Assembly (NCBI GenBank): GCA_001724265.1
Contig: MEDY01000137.1
Coordinates: 1 to 64,000, forward strand
DNA length: 64,000 nucleotides
Source of the DNA: Rhizaria sp. SCN 62-66
Lineage: Eukaryota; Rhizaria, unplaced
Direction: 5' to 3'
Made by a program: the position numbers and the translations under genes. The notes under the pieces are model-generated. The model was not told the DNA's origin. It made no database searches and was given only the letters and a program-made list of their open reading frames with translations. This document shows positions 22,401-34,531 of the stretch, in pieces (within the stretch, counting starts at the first letter, position 1; each line of letters starts with the position of its first letter).

Positions 22401-25338
22401 GCGCTGCAGCCGCCGCAGGTGCCGCTGCTCGTCCTTCCGCAGCTTCTTGGTCATGGTCACGTAGCGCTTGCGCGAGGCCGCCTTGCCGACCGCGACGGCG
22501 CGCATGAAGCTGCGCGCGTGGTCGCGGGCCTGGAAGTCGTAGTCGTCTTCGGGAGCGGCCTCTTTTTCTGCGTCCTTGCGGTCTTCGTTGTCACTTGCAT
22601 TCGCTCCAGCGTCGCCAGCCTTCTTCTCAGGTGAGTTGGTGTTGCTGGTGTTGTTGTTGTTGTTACGGGGGGCATGGATAAACGCACGAAGTGGGAGGAG
22701 TGCGCTGATGTCAGTCACCGGCGTGACATTGTTCTTCTTCCTGGAGACAAAGCAGAACACAAAGACACAAACAAATATGAGCATTCATATCGACTCACTC
22801 GGGGACGGAAATTTTAAACATAAAATTTAAATAAAATTGTGAAATTTAAGTCTCCATCAAAAGTATCAAGACATTATACTTTGATATTACATTGACGATG
22901 CAATGCAACGTACCGAATCGCCTCGAGCGCGGCGTTGCTGTTGGTCGCAATAACCTGGTTCGCCGCCGCAGCCGTCGCCCGCGTGAGCGTGGTCGGGTCC
23001 GCGTCTAGCCAGTCAATCAAACTCGGTGTCCAAGCATCGCGCGCATCCGCACCGGCGGCCCCGCCTCGTCCAGTGCCCGCAGTCACGCCAGAGCTGACTC
23101 CCGCGGCGACTGACGCTGCACCAGTGCCAACGCCAGAGCCAGCGCCAGCGCCGGCGACGCCGCTGATCGCGCCCGCGACAGTGCGTCTGCCGCCGCCGCT
23201 GGCGTTGGCGTTGGCGGCGGCCGTGGCGGCGGCGGCCACGATCTCGACGGCCTGCGCGCGCCTGCTGGCCACAGCGCTAAGCCCCACGTCGACCGCGAAC
23301 GCGACGCGGCCAGCGCCCAGCGCGAGCCAGGAGATGGCGGCGCGCGAGGCTGAGTCCAGCTCCGGCCAGTGCAGCCCGTGCGCCGCGATGCGCAGCGCCG
23401 TCAGCGGGTCAGACAGCGCGCGCGGCGGCGCCCAGAAGCTAAGTCGCGCGCGGGACCAGAGGCCGGCTTCGTGTGTGTCTAAGTACCCCCTTAGCCCGCC
23501 ACCCGCGGGAGTCGCGGTAGCAGCCTGCTCCGCGTGTAAGTGTCCCGTGGTGGGGTTGTGTAAGTACCCCAGCGCGCGCGGCGGCGCAACTGTGAGCTTA
23601 GTCGCCGCGTTGAGCAGTAGCGCCAGCCGCGCCGCGCGCTGTGTCTCGCGCACGTGCGCGTCGGCGAGCTTGGTGAGGCAGCTGTCGCAGTAGGTGTTCC
23701 AGAACGACTGCACGCGCGCGCACGCGGGACAGCGGATACACGTCGGCTGTGGCGGCGCGGCGGCCTCGGCGGCCCGCGGCTGCCGCGTCGGCGTGCGGCC
23801 GGGACCTACGTAGCGCGCGAGGCCCGCGCTGGGCCACGGCAGCGCAGGGGATGGCACGCCGAGTGCGACGCCGCCGACCACGTCCGCGTGCGTCGCCTGC
23901 AGCAGCAGCGACGACGACTTGGCGCGCACACCGCTGCTGCTGCTGACACTGCTGTTACTTCCCGCAAAACGCGGTGCAGACTGACCGAAGCTGATAGAAC
24001 CAGCGTGCAGATAGCTGCCCCCAGCCACCGCAGCAGAATAGCTGTTGTTGCTGTGGATGCCGCTGTTATGGCTCGGCACGTGAGTGCGCGGCAGCGAGCT
24101 GGGCAGCACGCCGCCCGACGACGCCAGGATCCACAGCGCGCGCACTAGCCGCTCCGTGTCCGTCGCGTTCTGGCCGCCCTTCTGCATGAACCGGGAGGTC
24201 GACGCGCGCCCGCTGCTGTTGATGCCCCCGCCGCCGCCACCACGGCCGCCGCGGCCCCCGCGCCCGCCGCGTCCACCGCGGCCGGCGCCGCCGTTGGAAG
24301 CGGAGAAGTTGGCCGTGACGATCTGCCGCACGAGCGCCTCCGCGGCCAAGTGCTCACGATCGGCGGCGTCGGCGGCGGCGTCTTCGGCGCTGCCGTCGCC
24401 CGGTTTGCTGCGGGGGGCAGCGCGGCGGTGCCTGGACTTCACGCGTTCGCCACCCGCGTCGCCATCGTCGCCTGAGACAGAGGAGTTATCCGGCGAGGAA
24501 GACGGCGATGACGATGAAGATAATGAGTCGCTGTCGCCGTTGTCGACGTCAGTCCCGCTCCAGAACCCCCCGCCGGAGCCGACGCCGGTGAGCCCCTTGC
24601 TCTCGGCGCCGGCGCCCTTGACGGCAGCATCAGCGACCTCGCGCAGCGGCGCCGGGACAGCCCAGCCGCCGTGCTTGGCCTTGTCCAGCTGCATGCGCAG
24701 CACGTGCTCCTCGAGCGTCGCCGCCATAACAAGCCGCGTGACGATGACGGGCCGCAGCTGGGTCGCGCGGTAGCTGCGGAAGGCGGCTTGAAGGTCGTGG
24801 GACGCGTTCCAGGACACATCAATAAGGATGACGCGGTTGGCCCAGCTCAGATCTAAGCCTTCGCCACACAGGGTTGACAGAAGAAGCACGTCAACAGAGG
24901 CAGACGCGGTGGCCGTATCGATTTCATCCTGCATTGCCTCTTGGTCATTCTCATCGTCATCGTCGTCATTTTCGTCGTCATCATCGTCGTTTTGGTCATT
25001 ATCGTCGTCGTCATCATCGTCATTGTTGTCATCGTTATCGTCGTCGTCATTGTCGTTGATAGAGGCACGACGCCTGCGCTGCAATGCTGACTTTGCTGAT
25101 GTTTTACTCAGACTCTTCAAACCCTTCCCTTTGCTCTTTGTCCCCTTCGTAGACTTCGCAGAATCCTTCTTCTCGCTACTGTTACTATCAACGCCGCCGC
25201 CGCGGTACAGCTTCGTCATCGCCGCGCGCTCACTGTGCGGCGTCTGCCCGGTAACAACGCGCGCAACAAGGGCCCGCGGCACGCAGCCCCACGGCGGCAG
25301 CGACGGGTGGTGTAAGGGCGCGTTGGCGTCGTGTAAGG

Positions 25339-25376
<38 letters not shown>

Positions 25377-26150
25377 GCAGCAGCAGCCGCGGAGGCTAAG
25401 GGGGTACTTACATCGATGCGACCACCGCTAGCACTCGCATTCGCATTACTTGCGCTTGCACGTGCAGAGCTAGAGCTACTGTTCGTCGCGTTCACGCCCA
25501 GGACATCGACCCCCGGCGGCGGCGGCGGCGGCGCCGCGCTACGCCCCTGCTGCCTCAGCACCGCGGCGACGGCGCTGTTGCGCAGCGCGAGCGCGTCGGC
25601 GGTCGCGTGCAGCACGCCCTGCCAGCGCGAGCACACGATGACGCGGTCGCCGGCTGCCGCCGCGGTCTCCAGCAGGCACAGCAGCGCCCAGAGCTTGCTA
25701 CCCTCGCGCGCCGCGGCTAGTGTGGGGATGCACACCGCGCAGGCCGGGTCGGCGAAGGGCTGGGAGAGCGGCGTCAGCGGCTGGGAGTGCAGCGGCGTGC
25801 CGCGCCAGTCGCCGTCAAGCAGCGACAGCTCGGCCTGGTCGGCCTCATCGCTGCCGTCGGTGAAGCTGCTCGGCGTTGCTTGGCCCGGCGGGCTGCTGAA
25901 GTTAGGCCGCGTGGGGAGCTTGCGGCGGCCGTCGCTGGGGTGCGGCCAACCCGGTGGCAGCGGCATGTCAGCCATGAGTAGAGAGCGGATGTACACGTTG
26001 GGATGGAAGCCGAGCATCGCGGACATAGCGTATAAAGCGAGTGCGTTGGTCGACCCGTGGCGCATCGGCAGTTCATCGTCGTCACCGTCTCTGTTTTTCG
26101 CGTTGTCAGCAGCACCACTGCCTTCAGTGACGCCACTTGTCGTCCAGGGG

Positions 26151-26199
<49 letters not shown>

Positions 26200-29100
26200 C
26201 GTTTTTGTTGCTGTTCTGACTCTGCGTCACGGGTGCTTTGCTCTTGTTGTTGTTGTTCGCAACATCGTCATCGCTGCTGTCGAAAAGGATGACGTCAGAG
26301 TCATCGCCGTCGCCATCGTCGCTCAGCAGAACCGCGCCGTCAGCCTCACTCTTGACTTCGCTCTTAACACGCCCCTTTACACTTGCGCCCGCATTGGCGC
26401 TGGCGCTGCGCATTGCAGTAGCATCAGCAACAGCAGCAGCAGCGGCAGCGGCAGTGGCAGTGGCAGTGTCGACGGAAGACTTCTGCATCCGCTCCTTGGC
26501 CTTGCGGCGCTTGCCCTTGGTCCTGGCGTCGACGCTAAAGCACGCCACGCGCAGCAGCTCGCAGTAGAGCGCGTGCTGCACCGCCGTCGGCCGCAGGAAC
26601 ATGGTCACTGTGGTCAGAGGGCCCAGTCGCGGTGCCAGCGCCAGCGCCGGGCGCGCGATCAGCACGCCCGCGGTGCGCAGTCGCTCCTGCAGCAGGCCTG
26701 CCCTACGCCGCGCGCGCGCCGACGCGGCCGCCGAGCCTAGCGCCTGCAGACCGCGCACGCAGGTGTCGAACAGCAGCGCCAGCACGGGCCGTGGCGGCAG
26801 CAGCGACGGGTCCTGCGGCCGCGACGCGCGGACGAGTGCGCAGAGATCGAGGACCGAGTTCTGGAACGGCGTGCCGGTGACGAGCACGCGCGTGGCCGTG
26901 CGGGGAAAGCGTGCCGCCGCGCGGTATAGAATCGAGGTCGGGTTCTTCAGCTTGTGCGCTTCGTCGATGCAGAGCGTGGTGGCGAGCGCCGCGAATGCGG
27001 TGCGCGTGCGCGGCGCGTAGACGTCGTGCTGCGACGGGCAGATCGCCGTCGCGAAGTAGAGAGCGAGCGGGCACTGGCGATGGCAAGGAGGCGAGGAAGG
27101 AGGCTTAACTGTACGGTCAGTAGACGACCGCTGCTCAGCGCCGTTCATGATCTCGCGCTTGACAGAGCGATGCTAATGTTGCTGCTGCTGAGCATTTTTT
27201 TGTTCTTGTTTGACGCCGCGATCTAAGGGGGTTCTTAGATCCGTGTGTGGGGACGCGCCAGACTGTGCCGCAGATGTGCGTGTGACAGTATCGGCATCGT
27301 TATAGTCATAGCAATTACGCTGCTTTTGTTCAAACTGTTCATGTTCCTGCTCTTGCTGCTGCTCTTGATCGTAGTCGTCGTTTGCGTAGTCGTTGTAGTC
27401 GCCAAGAGACCACTGGTTTTGCGCTGGCTCCTGGTCACCGTTATCGCGATCTTGCTCCTGTGGATGCGTCTCGGTATCAGTATTGACAGATGTGTTATCA
27501 GTCCTGCGCGCGTTACCGTCACTGTTTTCGCTCTGCTCCGACTTAACTTCTGACTTAACGCGACCGCCACTAGGGCTTGCACTCGCACTTGCACTCGCGC
27601 TCGCGCTAGAACTTGAACTAGAGCTAGAGTGGGGGCGAGAGCCAGTGTCACTGTCGCTGACCATGATACAGTCATCAGGGTCTGAGCTATCACCTGACTT
27701 CTTTTCACTCTTCACTCCGGCATCGGCACCAACAGTCGCACCCGCCTCGTTATTGCGACCACCCGGTGCGTTCTTGTTGCGAATGAACGCACCCAAGTTC
27801 TGGCCGTTATTGTACTCACGCTTGACACCGCCGCCGCGCTTGCTAGCGTTACCGCCGTCGTCGTCGTCATAACCACTGTCGCTGTATTCGGCCTCGGCCC
27901 CCGCTCCGGTGCTGAAGTCGCTGACCCTGTCTGCGCCGGCCACCGACTGCGCGAACACGGTCCCACGCGCGCGTAGCAGCGAGGGCTGCGCTGCGCCGAC
28001 GCGGTCGAAGCCGTAGGCGTTGCTGCTTTCGGCTTGACTAGGAACGGGTACTGGCATCGAAGCGATTGTGCGCGCGAGCGCGATCGCATGATCACGGTCA
28101 CGTTGCTGCTCACGGTCACTCGGGCGCTTAGAGGTATTCGAAGCGTGCTCACGGTCACCCCTCAAGGGAGCAGTGTTGTTGCCGTCCTAGTTGCCAGCGT
28201 AAAACAGCGCAGCCGTCCGGTGCAGATGCATAGTACTCCCATCAACACCCCTGTTGTTGCTGACGACCTTTGGCGGCCTAAACCGCGCTTGCTTGGCCCC
28301 CAGCAGCCCAAGCATCGCGTGCGTCGTCACCAGCACGTTCGCCGGCAGCAGCAGCTCACGGTCGCTGCCGCAGCGCCCGCGCGCCAGCGGCGGCAGCGCG
28401 TGGTAGGCGGCCGCGGCGGCGCCCCATGTCAGCAGCACGGTGTTGCGCGCGGCTGCGGGGGTCAAGGATGTAAGGGTCAGCGGCCTGAGTGCCCAGGGAA
28501 AGGCACTTAGATCAGCGCTGGTGGCAGCAGCACTTACACCTTGTGCGTTCGCATTGCTGCTACAGTTGTTTGAAGCAGAAGCACCGATTTCTGAAGGACT
28601 AGCAATGAACACAGGGACGCGCATTGACTGAGGAAGCGTAAACCAATCCTGTTGTTGCTGCTTTTGTTGGTTATTATCGTTATAATCATCACCTTGGTCG
28701 TCATCGCGCATTGCAGACCCGGGCTCCACCTTGAGCGCGTGTCCACGTATATTATTCGCACTTGCACTCGAGCTAGAACTAGAGCTCGAGCTATAATTGC
28801 TCGCGTGATTGTTGTTGTAATTGTTGCTGTGACTGATATTGCCGCTGCAGTACGCATGCGCGTCGCGCGCGTCGTACTGCAGCCACGAGTTGAACTTCTT
28901 GAGCTCGTTACACCAGTGCGTCACGAGAGCGGGCGGGGCGCACAGCACCACAGACAGCGGCTGCTGCGGCAGCGCCAGTAGCGTCTCTGTGGGGACGATG
29001 AGCCCGTCGCCGACGCCGCTGCCGCCCTTGGACTCAGAGGAGGCACTCACACCGTCCCTGCGCTGAACCGTGCTCACAGCAGCGGAGGCGCTGCTAGGGC

Positions 29101-30142
29101 TTTTGGGCTGAGAACGCTCTAGAGCTTGAGTCAGAACGCGGTGCACTGCAGCCTCGGCTTCGATCGCGACTGTGCCAAGTTTGGTGTTAGAGCGATTAGT
29201 TCCAACATCAGCAACTGCATATGCAGCGCTAGACTTAAAGCTTGACGAAGCACAAGAGCTCGCGTTCAATCTTGAGTCATTACTCGCACTCACACTCGCC
29301 CTTGCACTAGAGCTAGAGTTAGAGCTAGAGTTTGAACTCGACTCGCGCTTCACAGTAGAGTCTGCCACTGACTGTGCCGAGTGGCCCCGTTGCACTGGCT
29401 GCTCACTGTCACTCGCTCGCCCTTGCTGCCCACGGTCACTTGTAGACACGGTCTCACGGTCACTTGTAGCAGAGCCGGTCTCGCGCCTCCACGCTGCCGC
29501 CAGCGCGGCGACGCCCTCGGTCAACAGCAGCGCGCGCGCGGGCGGTGGCAGCTGCAGGAACGCGTTAACAGTGGCGATGGCGGCGACAACTTGGAGGGAC
29601 TTGCCGACGCCCATGCAGTCGGCCAGGATGCAGCCGTCCCCGTGGCTCAGCGCGGGCACCAAGGGGGTACTTGAATCACGTGCAGCAGAGGCACTTGCAG
29701 AGGAAGAAGAAGAAGAAGAAGAAGAAGCAGCCAAAGATGACGCACGTGTCGTTGTGTCACGGCTATCCTTGTTGTTCATGAGACTACTTAGACTGGTGGC
29801 ACTTAGACAGTCACCGGACGCCGTGATATACACGCTATCAACAGAACTCGCCGCCTTCGTCGCGATACTGCGCGTTTCCTCCGCGGCCATGCGCAAGTTG
29901 AGCATATTCTCCACAATGAACCTCGTGCCCGCCCGCTGGACGGGGGACAGACAGGCGAGTGCTTCGAGTGGCAGCAGACACATCGGGTGGCGGCCGCCGG
30001 TCAGCCACCGCGGCAGCGCGTTGAAGCCGGAGATGCGCGGGTCTGAGGGGGCGGCGTCTAAGGGGGTACTTAGACGGACACGGGCGCGGGGCGAGCCCTG
30101 GGCAAACGCGGCCGCAGACGGCTGCTTCTGTTGGTGCTGCTC

Positions 30143-30184
<42 letters not shown>

Positions 30185-31165
30185 CTGTTGTTGCTTCTGT
30201 AGTTGCGCCAGCTCCTGCTCCTGCTCCTGCTCCTGCTTGAGTGCCGAGATGGGCCGCGTCGGTTCTGCCGCCACCTGCGCCAGCGACACGCCCTTGGCCA
30301 GCCGCGTCAGTAGCACTGGACACCCGCTGCCCTGCGGCGGCCGCGGCGGCGCGCGGAGGTGGCAGTGTGCCAGCGCGCTGGGGAAGGGGCCGCGGTGGGT
30401 AAGAGTCGCGGGAGAGTGTAAGTACCCGGAGCCGCGGGGTAAGTGGCGCGCGGTGAATGATGTAAGTAGCGCGGTGTCACGGTCGCGGTCACGGTCGTGG
30501 GCATCGTCAGCGTCAAGGTCGAAGACAGAGTGTTTGTGGCTGTAGTTGTTGCTCTTGCTGCCGTTGTGCGAAAGGAACGAGATCATGTCGTCGTCTTGAT
30601 CAACAGCGTTAGCGTCATTACTATGAGCAATTTCGTCGTCGCTGTCACTGCTATCGTCTGAGAGGAAGTATTCTTCGTAGGCACTCTCGGCTTTCATGCG
30701 AGGCCGTTGATGCGGCAGCTGTTGATGTTGCTGTTGTTGTTGTTCTTGCTTAACATGAGTATCGTTGCGGTCGTTGTCGCTCATTAACACAGGCCGCATG
30801 TTGGTATCGCGTGGCACAGTAGCATTCGCACCCGCACCTGCACCCGCACCGGCACTAGAGACGCTTGCATGCGAGCTGCCATTGTTTTTATTTATAGCAA
30901 CGGCAGCGCTGTCGGTTCGCTGGACATCGTTGTCACGCATTTCGCGCTTAATTGGCGCAGGCCCGTATGTGCTAGCTATCGCTAAGGCTGCATGAGGGTC
31001 CGGCTTGACTGATGCGTGAGCTGCGTCGCATGCAGAAGCAGAGGCCAAGGCATCATCGCCGTATGCCGCCGCCAATCGAGAGGCGGAGACGCGCCTGCTT
31101 ACAGTGGTGTCGGCCTCCGAGTCTGACGAGGACAGCAGGACAATGGCGTCCGCGTCGGAAGACAT
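19413..31165 (-). CDS. giant ATRX/ARIP4-type SNF2 helicase with two in-frame UAG codons
   Basis: Exon 1 is 31165-22914 and exon 2 is 22740-19413 (TAA). Together they make 3860 codons if UAG at 28187-28189 (codon 993) and 27173-27175 (codon 1331) is read as an amino acid; all pieces are in one frame and the exon junction phase (2+1) agrees. SNF2 ATPase motifs are visible: motif I GCILADCMGVGKSLQ near residue 510, Ia SVVLCAPPALVTHW, DEAH box TLCIDEAHKLKNP near 1400, VTGTPFQNS, and C-lobe motifs V/VI (LLLSTLCGEGLDL, NRVILIDVSWNASHDLQ, FRSYRATQ) near 2105-2140. SWNxSxDxQ-xxFRxYR is typical of the ATRX/ARIP4 branch of chromatin remodelers. Long Ser/Asn/Asp/Gln inserts split the ATPase lobes. At least ten psi-K-x-E motifs (VKRE, VKSE, VKQE, IKRE, LKVE) in the N-terminal half suggest heavy SUMO modification. 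Exon 2 is low-complexity with polyQ and acidic patches. Confidence 0.85.
23479..23494. repeat. 16-bp near-palindrome CTAAGTACCCCCTTAG
   Basis: Exact copy of a motif found several times in coding exons. On the gene strand it reads LRGYL. Confidence 0.7.
25396..25411. repeat. 16-bp near-palindrome, 15/16 match
   Basis: CTAAGGGGGTACTTAC inside the SNF2 exon; on the gene strand it encodes VSTPL. Confidence 0.65.
26151..26199. repeat. (GTT)n microsatellite coding poly-Asn
   Basis: Uninterrupted TTG/GTT triplets, read on the minus strand as an Asn run of about 16 in the SNF2 protein. Likely to vary in length between strains. Confidence 0.85.
27173..27175 (-). other. in-frame UAG codon 2 in SNF2 gene
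   Basis: TAG lies between AQQQQH and HRSVKREIMNGAEQ in the same frame. The VKRE motif just after it belongs to the same motif series as those before it, and the helicase DEAH box follows about 70 codons later, so translation must cross this codon. Confidence 0.8.
27223..27238. repeat. 16-bp near-palindrome, one mismatch
   Basis: CTAAGGGGGTTCTTAG inside the SNF2 exon, with CTAAG/CTTAG arms intact; on the gene strand it encodes LRTPL. Confidence 0.6.
28187..28189 (-). other. in-frame UAG codon 1 in SNF2 gene
   Basis: TAG on the minus strand follows ...FYAGN and precedes DGNNTAPLRGD in the same frame. No GT...AG pair of usual consensus removes it while keeping phase. Coding character is the same on both sides, so the codon is best read as sense. 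Confidence 0.75.
30058..30073. repeat. 16-bp near-palindrome, exact
   Basis: CTAAGGGGGTACTTAG, the reverse complement of the copy at 23479; on the gene strand it encodes LSTPL. Confidence 0.7.
30144..30183. repeat. (CTG)n microsatellite coding poly-Gln
   Basis: Continuous CTG triplets, read on the minus strand as a Gln run in the SNF2 protein upstream of its ATPase core. Confidence 0.85.
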
Positions 31166-31728
31166 GCGCGGTGAAGTGGCACGCGCACGGGCCCTTGTTG
31201 TGGTTGTGTGTGTGGCACGATAGGCCTGGGTGGAAGAGCGAGTCTGCGAGAGTCAAGTGGGGCAAGAGGAGACAGAAGTTTCTGGTGAGCACGAGAACAC
31301 AGAACAATCATAAAACATGAAGATAATACAAATTGGTGATTTTTTTCATATACCGCTATAAAGCCTCCAGTGACGGATGGCACGATGTATAACTGCTCTC
31401 TGTCCGAATGCTGACAGTCGGCTAGGTCGCGCGGGGCCAACGACCGTGGGAGTCCGACTTGTTTGTGGCTGGTCGAGTCGGTCCGATCGTGGGGACTCTC
31501 TGTCCAGAAGAGGATTCCGCGCTCCGTAAAACGATGTCTATACTGAGTCTGTTGCGCGTGAGATGCGCACAACGACCGTGCAACCTGGGTTATTATTTCT
31601 TGAAGTTGTATATATTTATGTACGCAACGTGTTCTTCCGTGTCCTTGACCTCAAAGTATCCTCTTTCCACACGCCCTTTTGCGCTTTCCGCGGCGCCCGT
31701 ACTGCTCTTCGCTTTTGCTGCACAGAAG
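31166..31728. promoter_or_regulatory. divergent promoter region
   Basis: Spacer between the SNF2 gene (-) and the W2-like gene (+); it should carry both promoters. A CT-rich run (CCTCTTTCCACACGCCC) lies just before the ATG at 31729. No RNA gene seen. Confidence 0.4.
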
Positions 31729-34531
31729 ATGAGCAAGAAGAAGTTCGCCAAGGTCGACTTCGCCGAATTCCACCGCGAGGGCGCCACGGACCTCAATGCC
31801 TTCAGGTACGCTCCTATCCACGCACACATTTACCCCTACGAATCCTTTTCACCTCCCTGCCTCGTGCTCGTCTCCTCTCCTTGCCGCCACTCACGGGCAC
31901 TCGCACCAAACAGCGACAGAACATATATAAACCTAAATCTGCAAGCGTATACGTCTGCATTCACGATTAATAACATGCATTCTTCCTTAATATCGTCTTT
32001 GTAATTTGCTATGTATTGTTTAGCAACACCGCGAGCAGCGACAACGTGAGCTCGACCCCTGAGTACCGTTCCTCGCGCTTCAACGATGACCGCGGCTCTG
32101 CCCCGCGCTCCGGCGGCTCCGGCGGCTACCGCTCCGACCGCGAGGCCCCCAGCCGCTTTGACTCGTTCTCGCGCGACATGATGGGCTCCGCGCCCGCGCC
32201 CCGCGACCGCGACGACGGCGACTCCCGCGGCTCCCGCTTCGGCGGCGGCGGCGACCGCGATTCGTTCCGCAGCGGCGGCGGCGACCGCGACCGCGACGGC
32301 GGCTACCGTGGCGGCTCTTCCGGCGGCAGCTCGCGCTTCGGCGGCGGCGACCGCGAGTTCAGCCGCGATTCCTTCGGCTCCGCCCCCGCGCCCTCGCGCT
32401 CCTTTGACCGCGATTCGGACCGCGGCGGCGACCGCGCCAGCGACCGCGGCGCTGACCGCGGCTCTCGCTTTGGCGGCGACCGCGACGGCAACCGTGGCGG
32501 TGACCGCGACTCGCGTCCGTCCCGCTTCGGCGGCGGTGACCGCGAGTTCTCCCGCGACTCGTTCGGCTCCGCGCCCGCCCCCGCGCCCCGCGGCGACCGC
32601 GACGGCGACGACAACAACAGCGGCGACCGCCCCCCTCGCTTCGGCGGCAACCGCGGCGGCGAGCGCGACCGCGACGGTGGCGACAGCCGTTCGTTCGGCT
32701 CCCGCTTCGGCGGCGACCGCGACCGCGAGTTCTCGCGCGAGGCCTTCGGCTCCGCCCCCGCCCCCACCCGCCAGTCGAGCGACCGCGAGCCCCGCGGTGA
32801 GCGCGCTGAGCGTGGCGACGAGGACCGTGAGCCGCGGTCGACGCGCGCGCCCCGCGACAACAAGCCCGAGCGCGAGTTCTCGCGCGACATGATGGGCCAG
32901 CAGCCCCCCGCGCGCGAGAGCAGCGGCCGGGACCGTTTCGCGCCCCTCTCCAAGGGCTCCTCATCCTCCTCGGCTGCGCCCGAGGCTGACGCCGACGGGT
33001 TCACCACCGTGGCCCCCAAGGGCGGCCGCCCCGTCGCCGCCACGGTCTCGCATGGCAACAGCGGCGACGTCCGCAACCAGTCCGGCGGCAGCGCCAGCAG
33101 CAAGAGCAATGCGGGGCCGAAGAACGCCTTCTCTGCACTTGGCGACAGCGACGACGAGGACGAGCCTGAGCCCGAGGCCGCCGCGCCCGCCCTCAAGGTC
33201 AAGGCCGCTCCCTCCGCCCCCGCCCCCGCTGCTGCTCCCGCTGCTGCTCCTGCTGCTGCGGCAGCTAGCGAGGAGGCGCCCCGTAAGTACGTGCCCCGCT
33301 CCATCGCCGCCGCCGCCGCCGCCGCCAAGTCCTCCGAGCCCGAGCTGCCTGCCGCCGCCCCTGTCGCCGCTGCCAAGGCCCCCGAGCCCGTCGCCGCTGC
33401 GCCCGCCGCCGCCAAGGCTGCTCCCGCCGCTGCTGCTACTGCTACTGCTGTTGGGTCTGACCGCAAGGCCACTCCTCTCACCAAGGCCATGGAGGCCAGC
33501 GAGGGCACCATCGCCCTCGGCCAGGTACGCGTATTACCATATATCACAACAAAGATCACATGTTATTGACATAAGTTTACGATATTGTATAACTTCATCC
33601 ACTTATCTGAAGTAATGTGCTTTTATATTTCTACTTTACTCACATATATCTTCGCAATGGTTTCACCATTTGTTTCGGCATCTGCTTTTAGGTCAAGAAG
33701 TGCATCCCGGACCTCCTCCCGCTCTCGGCGGCCGTCTCCGCGCCCCTCGCGGCGCTGCTGTCCCGCTCCATGGCGGCGGGCGAGTTCTCCGCGCTCGACG
33801 CCGCCGAGGTCGTTGCCAAGACTGTCGGCGACGCCGCCGCACGCTTCTCCAAGCGTGACACACCCGACGCCGACCACGAGGCCGCACGCGCTGCCGCCCA
33901 GACCGCCTACCGCGCCGTCGTCTTTGCCGCGCTGAAGCACTGGGCCGCAGCGGCGTCCGAGGCCGCCGTGGTCGCGCACCTTACGGCCGAGAAGAACCCC
34001 GCCATCCTCAGCGCTATCGCGGGCGACGAGAAGGACCCCGCCTGCGGCCCAGCCGCCGCGCGCGCTGCCGGTGCCAACTTCCTCGCGACGGCCTTCGACG
34101 CCGCGGCCGAGCCCGCGGTGAACGCCAACGACGCCGGCGCCGCGTCCACGCTCGCCGCTGTTGTCAAGGCCGTCGCCGCCGCGGACCTGACCTCCGCCGC
34201 CGCCGTCGCCGCCGCGCTCGCACCGTACGTCGAGGGCGTCAAGGCCGCCGCCGACAAGACGGCCTACTTTGGCCTGCTCGTCGAGGCCTGGGCCGCGCTG
34301 TCTGCGACCCCGGCCGGTGAGCGCGAGGTGATCATCGCGCTCGCCAAGGCCCTCGTGGCCTCCGAGGCCGTGCCCGCCGCTGCCATCGGCTGCTGGCGCG
34401 ACGCGAGCTCCAACCAGAGCCCCGCCAAGATGAAGGGCCTGCTCGCCGTCGGCGTGTGGCTCAACACGGTCGCGCCCAAGGCCGCCGTCGTCGTCCAGCA
34501 GTTCGACGACGACGAGGAGGACAACGAGTAA
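31729..34531 (+). CDS. DR/RGG-repeat protein with C-terminal W2-like helical domain (eIF4G/eIF4B-like)
   Basis: Predicted exons are 31729-31805, 32024-33524 and 33692-34531 (TAA); 805 residues, consistent phases. After a short basic start (MSKKKFAKVDFAEFHREG) comes a region rich in Asp, Arg, Gly and Ser with SRFGG units and five copies of an FSR-(D/E)-x-x-G-x-x-P motif (FSRDMMGSAPAP, FSRDSFGSAPAP twice, FSREAFGSAPAP, FSRDMMGQQPP). Such regions bind RNA in translation factors. An Ala/Pro-rich linker follows. The last 280 residues are an Ala-rich alpha-helical repeat ending in AIGCWRDASS...GVWLNTV and the acidic DDDEEDNE, which resembles the W2 (eIF5C) domain of eIF4G/eIF5. A role in translation initiation is inferred; no MIF4G domain is visible. 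Confidence 0.6.

Noticed and set aside
27173-28189. SNF2 gene as three adjacent genes or a pseudogene
   Set aside because: All three frames are identical, coding style and motifs continue across both TAGs, and there is no frameshift or start signal. A pseudogene would be expected to carry TAA/TGA and indels too; none were seen in 3860 codons.
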